Source: Patiria miniata
Lineage: Eukaryota > Echinodermata > Asteroidea > Valvatida > Asterinidae
NCBI RefSeq assembly: GCF_015706575.1
Contig: NW_024037051.1
Span: 18,557,153 to 18,621,152, forward strand
Direction of reading: 5' to 3'
DNA: 64,000 nt
Shown here one piece after another: positions 48,401 to 54,135 of the stretch; the first letter of the stretch is position 1; every line of letters starts with the position of its first letter. The notes under the pieces are model-generated. The model was not told where the DNA came from. It searched no databases and saw only the letters and a program-made list of their open reading frames with translations. A program made the translations under genes and the position numbers.

Positions 48401-50083
48401 TCCATGTTTGCAAATGTTGTATATTCCCTTTAATTGCATGTTCTTGATCATTTAATTCCACATTAATATGAAGCTACGGTAGGGCCAGTATCATGTACTC
48501 CAGCTGTACTAGCTTTCAGCTCTAATGCGAAATACTTTACACTTACATGGGTAAATCAATTAAGCATAGCCTCTGTGACCCCATATGCTATCTTTTCCTC
48601 CTTCCAGTGAGAATCCAACCTTTTCTTGAATGCACTACAGTTTTGGCATCCAATAGGCCCCCTACTGCTTGTGGAAGGGAATTCCAGATGTTTATCACTC
48701 TTTGGGTGAAGAAGTTCTTCCTATCCAATGCTTTTCTTCAGGGATGGCTTGAAGACTTTAAGAGACCTCTTGTCCTGGTCCTGTCAGCTGTTTGGAAGAA
48801 TCTGCTGCTGAGCTTCTTTTTCAAGGCCTTTCAATATCTTGAAAGTCTCTATAAGGTCCCCTCTTTCTCTTCTTTTCTCAAGGGAATACAGGTCTAGAGC
48901 TTGCACAGTTGCAGTCTATCTTCATATGAAAGCTCCCTTAGAGCTGGGATCAACTTGGTGGCCCTCCTTTGAACTTTTTCCAAGATATGTTTATCATTTT
49001 CCAGCCATGGGCACCATGATTGGACACAGCATTCCAGATGCAGTCTGATGAATGTTTTGTATAGAATCAGGAAGCTATCCGTATCAATGTACTTGAACGA
49101 TCGCTTCACCACCCTGAGACAATTCATTCCCTTCACTGCCGCTTTGCTGCATTGTGTACTTGGTTTGAAGTCTGGTGTTAGGTAAACTCCCAAGTCATCT
49201 TCCTCCTCTGTTGATTCAAGTGTCGTCTCCCCCATATGATAATCAGCCAGTGGGTTTCCCGTTCCAATGTGCATGGATTTACATTTCCCAGCGTTAAAGC
49301 GAAGCTGGAGTTACTCAAGTTACAGAGCTGGATGTTACTCAAGCTACAGTGGTACCACTTATGATAATTTATCAGTACGTCAACAATTGAAGCTATTGTC
49401 ATGATTGTGTTTATATTACTCTTGAAAACAGAACAATGACATCAATGAAAAAGAGCATTGTTTATTGCCATGACTGCTGTTATTTTAGTCAACCAGTTAC
49501 ATTGTCATCAGGCATTGTCAGGTCATCATGGTCATTGACGTGATTAAAGCATTTTAACAACGGGTTGCATGTCGTCAAGCTACCACACAGTATTGGATAG
49601 CGAGATGAGCTTTATCCATGATCATGATGATATGGATACAAAGTCTCCCTGGTTCGAATCCACGTCGTCGCTGCTCATTTTAATCGGCTATATTTTTTCT
49701 TCTCTTGAGTTTATCAATATCATTGATTTTCAGGAAAGATTCCCATATCTGGCCATCACTTATTTGTCCCGTCACTTCAGTGACTTATCAGCCATGATAA
49801 TTGTCCTAAAAAAAAGTCAAATTTAGCAGGGGAAATATTAAAGTGGTTACTGACAAAACACTTCGAAATTTTCTGATCAGTCCTAGGGTTTGTGCACAGT
49901 GTATGGCCACAATCTGACAATGGGAAACAAGTTTTAAGTTCAACCTCATTCTTAAGTTCCTACCTTTTTCACACTTGTTGCTGGATCCGTTTCGGGTTCA
50001 TTTCTTCCATTCATGGCCGATGACTCCTTCTCCTTAGAATCCATCGTAGGGGAATCCAAACCACCTTCCACCGATCCGTACAT
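19486..50083 (-). CDS. SLC2A: GLUT-family (SLC2A class I) facilitative glucose transporter, complete, 12 coding exons
   Basis: Join on the - strand: 50083-49964, 44078-43977, 33575-33415, 32689-32565, 31170-31030, 29315-29178, 27671-27484, 25174-25064, 23715-23614, 23120-23045, 21082-20955, 19692-19486. The total is 1599 bp (532 residues plus stop), close to the usual 490-530 for class I GLUTs. All junctions keep frame with GT-AG introns. Signatures in order: [11 protein letters not shown] in TM1; an NET glycosylation site in extracellular loop 1; [46 protein letters not shown] in TM7; [36 protein letters not shown]. The QLS triplet and Trp after GSIP place it with GLUT1/3/4-type glucose carriers of the plasma membrane. 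Oddly, GLUT1 N288 and N317 are Thr and Met here. It is convergent with its paralog at 393-8654. The start used is the first in-frame ATG of exon 1; Met14 is an alternative. Confidence 0.95.
19847..20915. mobile_element. 1.07-kb DNA element with TTCGTCACTTCGTCA subterminal repeats
   Basis: The left GTCACTGTTTTGACGAAGTG mirrors the right CACTTCGTCAAAACGGTGAC. Inner copies of TTCGTCACTTCGTCA occur near 20619, 20710 and 20890. A second inverted pair (GTGACCTGTTCTGTCAAAA near 19880 and its mirror near 20280) lies inside. No transposase frame. It occupies most of the last intron of the - strand GLUT gene, ending 40 bases from exon 11. Confidence 0.7.
20955..21082 (-). CDS. SLC2A: GLUT gene (-) exon 11: TM10-TM11
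   Basis: 128 bp between CCAACAG and GTAACA. Encodes [19 protein letters not shown] and [17 protein letters not shown]. The tryptophan equivalent to GLUT1 W388 is present. Same length and phase as the + gene exon 7959-8086. Transposon-like sequence ends about 40 bases beyond its donor. Confidence 0.95.
21174..21683. mobile_element. TTAA family B, copy 2
   Basis: Flanked by TTAA; termini AGCTATAGTCCATCATTTGC and CAAATGATGGACTATAGCT. 510 bp, near-identical to the copies at 18598 and 59102. It sits about 90 bases upstream of exon 11 in the GLUT gene. Confidence 0.87.
21757..22035 (+). mobile_element. tRNA-derived SINE with AAATAAATA tail
   Basis: The head GTTGGCGTAGCGGTAC resembles a pol III A box, and GGGTTCGATTCCTGCCTGGG is a B box. 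A roughly 190-bp body ends in a run of AAATAAATA repeats near 22000-22055. Intronic. Confidence 0.7.
22609..22885 (+). mobile_element. tRNA-derived SINE, second family
   Basis: A tRNA-like head (GGCCTAGCAGTTAAGAGCAC, then GGGTCTGAGCCCAGG) is followed by CCCTTGAGCAATTGCAAGGC and TAAGAGAAGGCGTTTGCCCC. The body matches 28607-29050 on the other strand. This type of central domain is widespread in animal SINEs. Confidence 0.7.
23045..23120 (-). CDS. SLC2A: GLUT gene (-) exon 10: TM10 up to GPG
   Basis: 76 bp between CCTGAAG and GTAAAA, encoding [17 protein letters not shown] and FAIGPG. Same length and phase as the + gene exon 6770-6845. Ala replaces GLUT1 E380, as in the paralog. Confidence 0.93.
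23614..23715 (-). CDS. SLC2A: GLUT gene (-) exon 9: RxGRR motif and TM9
   Basis: 34 codons between CATCCAG and [24 protein letters not shown] and a hydrophobic TM9. Length and phase equal the + gene exon 3507-3608. Confidence 0.95.
23999..24529. mobile_element. TTAA family A, copy 2
   Basis: AGGGAATGTACATC from 24002 to TTCCCT at 24527, with TTAA on both sides (23998-24001 and 24528-24531). It has the family's inverted GGTTCCCTGACTCCACT and GGGAACCAGTCTAG blocks. It lies between exons 8 and 9 of the GLUT gene. Confidence 0.8.
25064..25174 (-). CDS. SLC2A: GLUT gene (-) exon 8: TM7-TM8
   Basis: 37 codons between GTGCAG and [26 protein letters not shown] then [17 protein letters not shown]. 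The Met of AVM sits where GLUT1 has N317. Length and phase equal the + gene exon 2578-2688. Confidence 0.95.
25723..26238. mobile_element. TTAA family A, copy 3
   Basis: Starts AGGGAATGTACACG and ends TATATTCC, with degenerate TTAA at the left and TTAA at 26239-26242. The central palindrome is partly deleted. Intronic. Confidence 0.75.
26375..26830. mobile_element. CpG-rich inverted-repeat element, GGGCGTTTTCGAATCCC termini
   Basis: The left GGGCGTTTTCGAATCCCT mirrors the right GGGATTCGAAAACGCCC, with TTCTTGACAACAC also mirrored. ACC flanks both ends, which may be a 3-bp duplication or chance. The core is CpG-rich. Confidence 0.65.
27041..27394. mobile_element. Harbinger-like MITE (family D), copy 1
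   Basis: Termini GGCAAAAAAA...GTCTCCGGTTTCTGGTATG and CAGAAACCGGAGAC...TTTGGCC, with TTA on both sides. GG-C termini with a TWA duplication are typical of PIF/Harbinger. 354 bp; the frame across it is not a gene. It ends 90 bases from GLUT exon 7. Confidence 0.75.
27484..27671 (-). CDS. SLC2A: GLUT gene (-) exon 7: central loop and TM7
   Basis: 188 bp encoding [18 protein letters not shown], a charged loop, then [16 protein letters not shown] is intact, but GITA replaces GINA, so the residue aligned with N288 of GLUT1 is Thr. The equivalent region of the + strand paralog is split into two exons. Confidence 0.95.
27775..27905. repeat. Two adjacent stem-loops
   Basis: ATTCGATCATCAACC mirrors GGTTGACGATCGAAT, and GCAAAAAGCTATTCGAATAG mirrors its neighbour AGCTTTTTGC. 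Both lie in the intron between GLUT exons 6 and 7, and look like remains of a fold-back element. Confidence 0.55.
28607..29055 (-). mobile_element. tRNA-derived SINE, copy on the - strand
   Basis: Read on the - strand: a tRNA-like head with GGTTCAAATCCTGACC, then CTCTTGAGCAAGGCACTTTA, GCTAAGAGAAGGGGTTCGCC, and a tail with the GCGCTATATAAG word. The body matches 22609-22885. Confidence 0.7.
29178..29315 (-). CDS. SLC2A: GLUT gene (-) exon 6: TM6 and PESPR motif
   Basis: 138 bp between TTACAG and a GTCAGT donor. Encodes [30 protein letters not shown] and [13 protein letters not shown] at the end of TM6 is invariant in sugar porters. Confidence 0.95.
29712..30085 (-). mobile_element. tRNA-derived SINE, third copy
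   Basis: On the - strand: TGTGGCCTCGTGGTTAAGGG, GGTTGTGGGTTTGAGTCC, CCCTTGGGCAAGGCACTTTG, and a 3' tail with GCGCTTTATAAATACCC. It directly abuts the LINE fragment at 30086-30985. Confidence 0.7.
30086..30985 (+). mobile_element. Non-LTR retrotransposon 3' fragment (CR1/L2-like)
   Basis: Two frames joined by a frameshift near 30300 encode the C-terminal part of a LINE reverse transcriptase: [87 protein letters not shown]. The 3' end GGAATGGCGCTTTACAAATC is the usual tail of such elements and resembles nearby SINE tails. 5'-truncated and inactive. Confidence 0.85.
31030..31170 (-). CDS. SLC2A: GLUT gene (-) exon 5: TM4-TM5
   Basis: 141 bp. Encodes [39 protein letters not shown]; the Gln of NQLG aligns with the sugar-binding Q161 of GLUT1. 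Its 3' splice site lies 18 bases from an inserted family-A repeat (31189-31704). Confidence 0.95.
31189..31704. mobile_element. TTAA family A, copy 4, beside a splice site
   Basis: TTAA at 31185-31188 and 31705-31708 flank AGGGAAGATACAAC...GTACATTCCCT. The left end is 18 bases from GLUT exon 5, so the polypyrimidine-rich stretch before the acceptor (- strand) is partly made of this element. Confidence 0.85.
32565..32689 (-). CDS. SLC2A: GLUT gene (-) exon 4: TM3 and part of TM4
   Basis: 125 bp. Completes [11 protein letters not shown] and encodes [19 protein letters not shown] then TIVGLNCG, matching GLUT1 TM3-TM4 with the conserved GR of R126. Confidence 0.95.
33115..33232. repeat. Hairpin with 40-bp arms
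   Basis: AATGAAAGGTTTGCGGAAAC through TAATTTCT (33115-33154) is mirrored perfectly at 33193-33232. It shares GCGGAAACACCATGTG with 15579-15876, and the following CTCCACCATGCAAAGCC word (also near 25670 and 15553) shows a common family. Confidence 0.75.
33415..33575 (-). CDS. SLC2A: GLUT gene (-) exon 3: extracellular loop 1, TM2
   Basis: 161 bp. Encodes [13 protein letters not shown], including an N-glycosylation sequon (NET) where GLUT1 has N45, then a hydrophobic TM2 and the cytoplasmic ADRFGR motif. Ends phase 2. Confidence 0.95.
34739..35106. mobile_element. Inverted-repeat element, TATTTATCACTCTG termini
   Basis: The left TATTTATCACTCTGTTTAAG mirrors the right CTTAAACAGAGTGATAAAA. A second inner mirror (AAAAGGTGGATCAAGCTT near 34962 and GATCCACCTTTT near 35043) lies near the right end. 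Non-coding. Confidence 0.6.
35959..36471. mobile_element. TTAA family A, copy 5
   Basis: TTAA on both sides of AGGGAAAATACAAC...ATATTCCCT. The central palindrome CCAACGCTGATCGGCCGATC is intact but for one base. 513 bp. Confidence 0.85.
36876..37379. mobile_element. TTAA family A, copy 6
   Basis: TTAA at 36872-36875 and 37380-37383. Same subtype as 35959-36471, with a perfect central CCAACGCTGATCGGCC palindrome. Its right TTAA is shared with copy 7. Confidence 0.85.
37384..37940. mobile_element. TTAA family A, copy 7
   Basis: Starts AGGGGATGATACAAC directly after the TTAA that ends copy 6, and ends TATCTTCCCT. It has the reverse internal order of copy 6, so the pair reads head to head across CCCTTTAAAGGG. 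The centre is CCAACGCTGGTTGGCCGACC. Confidence 0.8.
38111..40601. mobile_element. TTAA family B, copy 3, split by a 2-kb insertion
   Basis: The left part 38111-38596 matches family B (AGCTACAGTCCATCATTTGC and the internal blocks). The right remnant AAATGATGGAAGGTACC ends at TTAA 40602-40605. Between them lies the element 38597-40583. Confidence 0.8.
38597..40583. mobile_element. 2-kb non-autonomous element with eight GGTAACGGAAGGAC motifs
   Basis: The termini GGGCAATTCCAC and GTGGAATTGCCC are perfect 12-bp inverted repeats. AAAT is duplicated outside (38593-38596 and 40584-40587; up to CAAATG if read with shifted ends). GGTAACGGAAGGAC occurs at 38609, 38787, 38986, 39000, 40043 and 40209, and inverted at 40010 and 40024. 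The interior is AT-rich, has a run of about 35 G near 39387, and no long frame. The motif may be a transposase-binding site (inference). Superfamily not identified. Confidence 0.85.
41675..41816. mobile_element. 142-bp hairpin element with 16-bp internal tandem repeat and 6-bp target duplication
   Basis: CAGTCCTTCTGATTTGA and TCAAATCAGAAGGACTG form the ends. TAAAGT flanks both sides exactly (41669-41674 and 41817-41822). The inside has AAAATCACACGCCTAG repeated about four times, with a mirror CACACGCCTGTGATTT. Confidence 0.8.
42335..42706 (-). mobile_element. Non-LTR retrotransposon fragment, reverse-transcriptase domain start
   Basis: Encodes [55 protein letters not shown] and [15 protein letters not shown], i.e. 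RT blocks 1 to 3. It stops before the YxDD block and runs into an A-rich stretch. Truncated at both ends; it lies in intron 2 of the GLUT gene. Confidence 0.87.
42721..42866. repeat. Perfect tandem duplication, 73-bp unit
   Basis: TTACATCACAACAAAGTCAC starts at 42721 and again at 42794; the two units are identical. Such identity suggests recent origin or an assembly artefact. Confidence 0.9.
43137..43215 (+). repeat. GAGGACAATGCTTTG repeat, short copy
   Basis: GAGGACAATGCTTTGTTTCC, then CCATAAGCACACAAAC and CTACTACAGAGGACC, matching the start of 44287-44480. Confidence 0.55.
43641..43826. repeat. Family-B fragment
   Basis: Matches the right third of family B: AAAACATGACTCAGCAACTT, TTTTCTCGGAGTAAAC, TTTTTCAGGTTAGTTGTTT and AATGCACGAATGAT. 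Left part absent. Confidence 0.6.
43977..44078 (-). CDS. SLC2A: GLUT gene (-) exon 2: TM1
   Basis: 34 codons between GTCTTCAG and GTATGT. Encodes [19 protein letters not shown] then [15 protein letters not shown], the classic TM1 of GLUT1-4. Separated from exon 1 by 5.9 kb and from exon 3 by 10.4 kb of repeat-rich intron. Confidence 0.95.
44287..44480 (+). repeat. GAGGACAATGCTTTG repeat, longer copy
   Basis: CCGAGGACAATGCTTTGTG, CCATAGACTAAGCACACG, CAAGGACTGAAAGGATCC and CTCCCTTTGTGTGTCTGTCC match 5920-6180 in reverse. Confidence 0.55.
45260..46858. mobile_element. 1.6-kb element with ~340-bp inverted terminal repeats
   Basis: The left arm (about 45260-45600) begins ATAGTCAGTGGGCTT and contains GCAATTTCGGGTACA, GGCGTGGCCATGATTTTAAA and GAAAATCGACCTGTAA. 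The right arm (about 46520-46858) carries the same blocks inverted and ends AAGCCCACTGACTAT. A Harbinger-like element lies inside next to the right arm. No transposase frame; frames seen in the arms are shadows. Confidence 0.8.
46147..46427. mobile_element. Harbinger-like MITE (family D), 5'-truncated copy
   Basis: Matches the right three quarters of 61110-61489, ending CCAGAAACC...TTTGGCC followed by TTA. The left terminus is lost. It sits inside the 45260-46858 element. Confidence 0.75.
47002..47189. mobile_element. 188-bp fold-back element, GGGGTGCGTTTTGG termini
   Basis: The left GGGGTGCGTTTTGGCGGTCA and CATAACCAAGAATTGGTT mirror the right CCAATTCTTGGTTATGACC and CCAAAACGCACCCC. No clear target duplication. 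Confidence 0.75.
47381..47894. mobile_element. TTAA family A, copy 8
   Basis: TTAA at 47377-47380 and 47895-47898. AGGGAAAATACAAC...ATATTCCCT with a perfect CCAACGCTGATCGGCCGATC centre. Close to copy 5 in sequence. Shares its right TTAA with copy 9. Confidence 0.85.
47899..48429. mobile_element. TTAA family A, copy 9
   Basis: AGGGAATACATC...TATATTCCCT with TTAA on both sides. The centre is a perfect 32-base palindrome beginning TTCCAACGGTGGTCGG. It forms a tandem pair with copy 8 through one shared TTAA. Confidence 0.85.
48545..49310 (-). mobile_element. Non-LTR retrotransposon 3' fragment, frameshifted
   Basis: On the - strand: [75 protein letters not shown], then after a disruption [20 protein letters not shown] and further frameshifted blocks ([22 protein letters not shown]). 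This is the C-terminus of a LINE reverse-transcriptase polyprotein of the type common in marine invertebrates. It is an inactive relic in GLUT intron 1. Confidence 0.87.
49964..50083 (-). CDS. SLC2A: GLUT gene (-) exon 1: start codon and N-terminal tail
   Basis: 40 codons from ATG at 50083-50081 to the donor after AAAAAG. The product is a polar cytoplasmic N-terminus ([20 protein letters not shown] and on, ending SVKK) that joins in phase 0 to RPLTVP of exon 2. A possible 3' splice site (TTTTACTAG) four bases upstream of the ATG would fit a non-coding 5' exon. Confidence 0.8.
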
Positions 50084-50139
50084 AAATCTAGTAAAATGTA
50101 GCTTACAAGCTACACCTACACTTATTTAAGCCTAGATGA

Positions 50140-50300
50140 AATTCATGTCGAACGCCGGCTGTACTGTACACATATCACGCGTCGCGGCGCCGCGCCATTT
50201 GCATAGCTTGAGGGCGCTCAATCGATCCCTGTTATGTATTTTTATCACGTGCCTACTTTTCTCCACGTGGGCGACCTTTTTGGAAGAAACCATTTACAAT
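50140..50300 (-). promoter_or_regulatory. GC-rich segment upstream of the GLUT start codon
   Basis: Contains GTCGCGGCGCCGCGCC and a nearby ATTTGCAT octamer, 60-220 bases upstream of the ATG at 50083, in otherwise AT-rich DNA. A 5' UTR or promoter role is inferred from position only; no TATA element was identified on this strand. Confidence 0.35.
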
Positions 50301-51578
50301 GAAGGGGGCTCTACATGTCACAGGACGTACATGTATGGAAAAAATGTATACACTTTTCGAGAAGATGTCCAACAAAATAAAGTAACAAAAAAAGTAAAAG
50401 CCAAAAAAAGTATAAAAGACAGGAAATGATACATTTTTGCATCCCTAAGTACTAGAACTTTAGGCTCGGTTAAACGCCCATTCTTTTTTTCTGTTTATTT
50501 CATTCCGAGTCAAAGGTTAGTGGTCGGTCAAAGTGTATGTTTTATTATGTAACGTATTACGCAACACGACTCCTGTAGCTAGCTAGGGGCGGATCAGGAA
50601 AGTTAGATGGTTGGATAACCACTATACATACATGTACACGCGAACGTCGGCGGCGTTTTTTTTTTTTTTTTAGATATTTTGTCAAAATGAGGTAATTGGT
50701 GATTCTTGACTAGCGATCAGGAGCTGTGTCCATGTAGCCGATCCTTGATTAATTACTTTTACACCCCCATATTATAATCTTTCTTAATCGCAGACACAAC
50801 TTTTAGGATTTTCTTTTCGCTCGCAGTAGAGGGTGGAAGTGATTACCTAAAAAATTAATCTTGAATTTTCTAGTGAGACAATTAATTGTATGGCAGGGGG
50901 AACATTCAAGCGGTTTATGATTAGGCCAAATAAAAAAAAATAACATGTTTAGCGTCCTGCCTTTTTGAGAAAAAAGAAGAAGCGGGAGGCCCTTTTTCCC
51001 CCCTCCAAAATGGCCGCCCGCCGGGCTATTTTTCAAGTTGGCCGCCAGTTTTTTCTTCCTTTTTTTTTAAATGGCCGTCATTTGACTAAATGACATACCG
51101 GCTTAATTGTATGGACTAGAATGATGCAACAGACAAAGAGGCTAAAATGAAAGAAAAAGGATTAAGACCTTTTTTTCAATTTGCAGGTTTTGTTTTAAAG
51201 AAAAGCGGCTAATATTCCTCTTTTGGTGCGTCTGCAGCCCTCTGAAAAAGAAATGGGCTTTCACTTTGTGTACAAATAACCTCGCAAGAGCCGATCTAGC
51301 AGCCAATAATTCTAATTTAGGGAAGTAATAATTTAATATTATCATTCATTGGTGATTTGTTGTGTTCAATGTCTCATTCAAATGTGAAGAGCTTTTATAT
51401 TGCTAGAAAAAATAGCAGTTGAAAAAAATCTTTATTTCGAGATGAAACTTGAAAATAGCATGGGGAATGATCTTTCAACAAACAAAAAAAATGGCCAAAT
51501 CGTATTTCTTTTTCTCTCCTTTTAATTTAGATCTTAGCGTCCCACTACATTTCAAACAATGTACGTGCGTTATAAAAT

Positions 51579-52232
51579 CGTCTTAGTCATAAGTGAATAT
51601 AAATTTACCTTCAAAATGACAACACATACAAAATATTAATGTTAAAATGAAAATGTTCCAAAATGAAAAAAAGAAAAAAAAATGTTTATAAAAAACAGCA
51701 CCTTTATATTATAGAAAAAACAAGGACAATAAAAAGCGTTAGCACCTTTATATTATAGAAAAAACACAAAACAAATTTAAAATCACAAATCATGAATTGC
51801 AAATAATGACTGCATCAAAGCCTATTGTGCTAAGCACGAGTGCTTATCATGACTTTTACGAAACTACAAAACTATACCATGATGTAAGAATGATGATAAA
51901 ATTCTCATCTCGTCTTAGTCATAAGTGAATATAAGTTTGCCTTTCAATGAAAACACATACAAAATAATGTTAAAATGAAAACGTTCCATATGAAAAAAAG
52001 AAAGCACCTTTATATTATACAAAAAACAGCACCTTTATATTATAGAAAAAACAAGGACAAAAGCGTTAGCACCTTAATATTATAGAAAAAACACAAAACA
52101 AATTTAAAATCACAAATCATGAATTGCAAATAATGACTGTATCAAAGCCCATTGTGCTAAGCACAATGAGTGCTTATCTTATGACTTTTACGAAATTACA
52201 AAACTATACCATGATGTAAGAGTGATACATTT
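51579..52232. repeat. Tandem duplication, 332-bp unit, two copies
   Basis: CGTCTTAGTCATAAGTGAAT starts at 51579 and 51911. Both copies contain AGCACCTTTATATTATAG (itself repeated), AATTGCAAATAATGACTG and ACTATACCATGATGTAAG. They differ by small indels, so the duplication is not brand new. Confidence 0.85.
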
Positions 52233-52480
52233 TTCAAAATGCTTCAATACATTTGCAAGCCAATTACAAAATGCCTTTGTTCAAAAAAGCCCCCCCCCCC
52301 CGCCTTATCTTTTCATTTCACATCAAAATGAAAAGAAAAGAAAACAAGTATTTTAGTAAAATTTTACCAAAATAAAAACAGTTTTTAACTTCTACAAGGC
52401 TCTACACTTAAATCTGGTACAAATTCAAAAGAGGTCATTTTTACATATTGAAAGAGTTGCAATTAACGTCCAATTAACGG

Positions 52481-52947
52481 TAGCCTTGACCAAGGCTATC
52501 AGCTTGTTCCCATACGAACTTGTTCCCGCTACTGCACACCGCGCGCGCTGCGACACACTGTTGTACCATGCCGTTAGCCTCAACGACCCTTGCGTGTGCT
52601 TTGTGTGCATGTACGTACGCTCCACACACGCTTCCGCAAACAGCCGTACACTGTACGGCTGTTTGCGGAAGCGTGTGTGGGGTGTACGTGCATGCACACG
52701 CAAGGGTCGTTGGTATCCGGTTCGTTAGTGTGACGTCACCTCCAGCACTTTCTGCACGATTGGAACCGGAAGTTAACGCAGCTCGAGCGTTTGCAGCCAA
52801 TGGGCGCTAGTAATCAGTGGTGTGCGTGTATGACGTTTTTACTAACGAACCGGATAGTACAACTACTGTGTCGCGGCGCGCGCTGTGTGCATGCGGAAGC
52901 GGGAACAAGCTCGTATGGGAACAAGCTGATAGCCTTGGTCAAGGCTA
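52481..52947. mobile_element. Mutator-like inverted-repeat element with 9-bp target duplication
   Basis: AATTAACGG occurs exactly at both flanks (52472-52480 and 52948-52956). The termini TAGCCTTGACCAAGGCTATC and GATAGCCTTGGTCAAGGCTA continue as about 50-bp arms (AGCTTGTTCCCATACGA). A nested GC-rich palindrome around 52590-52710 centres on AGCCGTACACTGTACGGCT. 467 bp. Frames on both strands reflect the palindromes. Confidence 0.82.
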
Positions 52948-53346
52948 AATTAACGGGTGTGTATACACTGTTAATAAAAGCACACTACCGGTAATCTCCA
53001 AATGATGTAAAGCGGTATATCCTATGATCAAAGAGGGACATTTTGAAAAGGTAAAAAACATCCTGGTTTGGAAGCCATTGGGGTTCAGTTTAAACTTTTG
53101 ACGACTTTGCGATAATTTTTTTTTTTTAGGGGGGGAGGGGAACCAATAAAATGGTGACTTATTCAGATCCTAACACTTCAGAACAATAAGTACGATTTGG
53201 AATTTTGTTAAGCACACGATTACAACAAAAAACATGCAAAATTTGCACAATGCAATGAAATATCATTTGTTAATTTTTTACTGGCATTAGTACAAACTGC
53301 TGTTTGTTAACTCAAATGAAATGCTTAGTTCCTGGTTTAAATAACA

Positions 53347-53690
53347 AATGTAATGTCAGTTTAGCAATCTCATCCAAAGTAAATTCAAACGTGAAGGTTA
53401 AAGTCAAAGTGGATGAACAATGGAGAAAGAAATGCCTTTGTCAAAGTTTTTTGAATGGTTAGTCACTTGACTTGAGACTTATTTGGAATTGACTTGTGAT
53501 TGTCAAGATTGCCATGAATTGTCACGACTTGTGACTTATTGTCATGACTTATGACTTGTCATGGTGACCAACCATTCAAATGAACTTTGACAAAGGCACG
53601 GTTTTCCATTGTTCATCCACTTTGACTTGAACCTTCACGTTTGATTTTACTTGTGCTTAAATTGTTATACTGACTTAATGTCATTGTCAT
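53347..53690. repeat. Fold-back with ~90-bp arms
   Basis: The left arm (GTGAAGGTTAAAGTCAAAGT, GATGAACAATGGA, CCTTTGTCAAAG) mirrors the right arm (CTTTGACAAAGG, CCATTGTTCATCCACTTTGA, GAACCTTCACGTTTGA). The loop is TTGTGACTT satellite. Confidence 0.75.
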
Positions 53691-54135
53691 GGCTTGGGCC
53701 TTGTCATGGCTTGTTACTTGTCATGGCTTGTGACTAGTCATGGCTTGTGACTTGTCATGGCTTGTGACTTGTCATTGCTTTTGACTAGTCATGGCTTGTG
53801 AGTTGTCATGACTTTTGATATCATGGCTTGCAACTTGTCACGGCTTGCGACTTCTCACGGCTTGCGACTTGCCATGGCTTTTGACTTGTCATGGCTTCTG
53901 ACTTGTGACTTGTCATTGCTTGTGACTTGTCACAGCTTGCGACTTGTCACGACTTTTGATTTGGCATGGCTTGTGACTTGCCATGACTGCTCACATGTCA
54001 CGGCTTGTCACATTTCATAACTTATCACGTCATGACTCGTGACTTGTCACATGTCGTGACAACTTGTCACATGTTATGCATGTAACACGTCATGACTTGT
54101 CACAAGTCATGACTTGTCACATTCATGTAAGGTCA
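53690..54135. repeat. TTGTCATGGCTTGTGAC satellite
   Basis: About 25 degenerate units of GTCATGGCTTGTGACTT with CACGG and CATGAC variants. It continues the satellite in the loop of the adjacent fold-back. Confidence 0.85.

Larger units (their letters stand above)
44079..49963. other. 5.9-kb intron 1 of the - strand GLUT gene
   Basis: No exon was found. It is filled by a 1.6-kb long-inverted-repeat element, a Harbinger-like copy, a 188-bp hairpin, two family-A copies and a LINE fragment. 44480-45240 and 49310-49960 show no structure I can name. Confidence 0.6.

Noticed and set aside
52425..52810. Cys/His/Ala-rich frames on both strands
   Set aside because: They are created by the palindromic arms of the 52481-52947 element.
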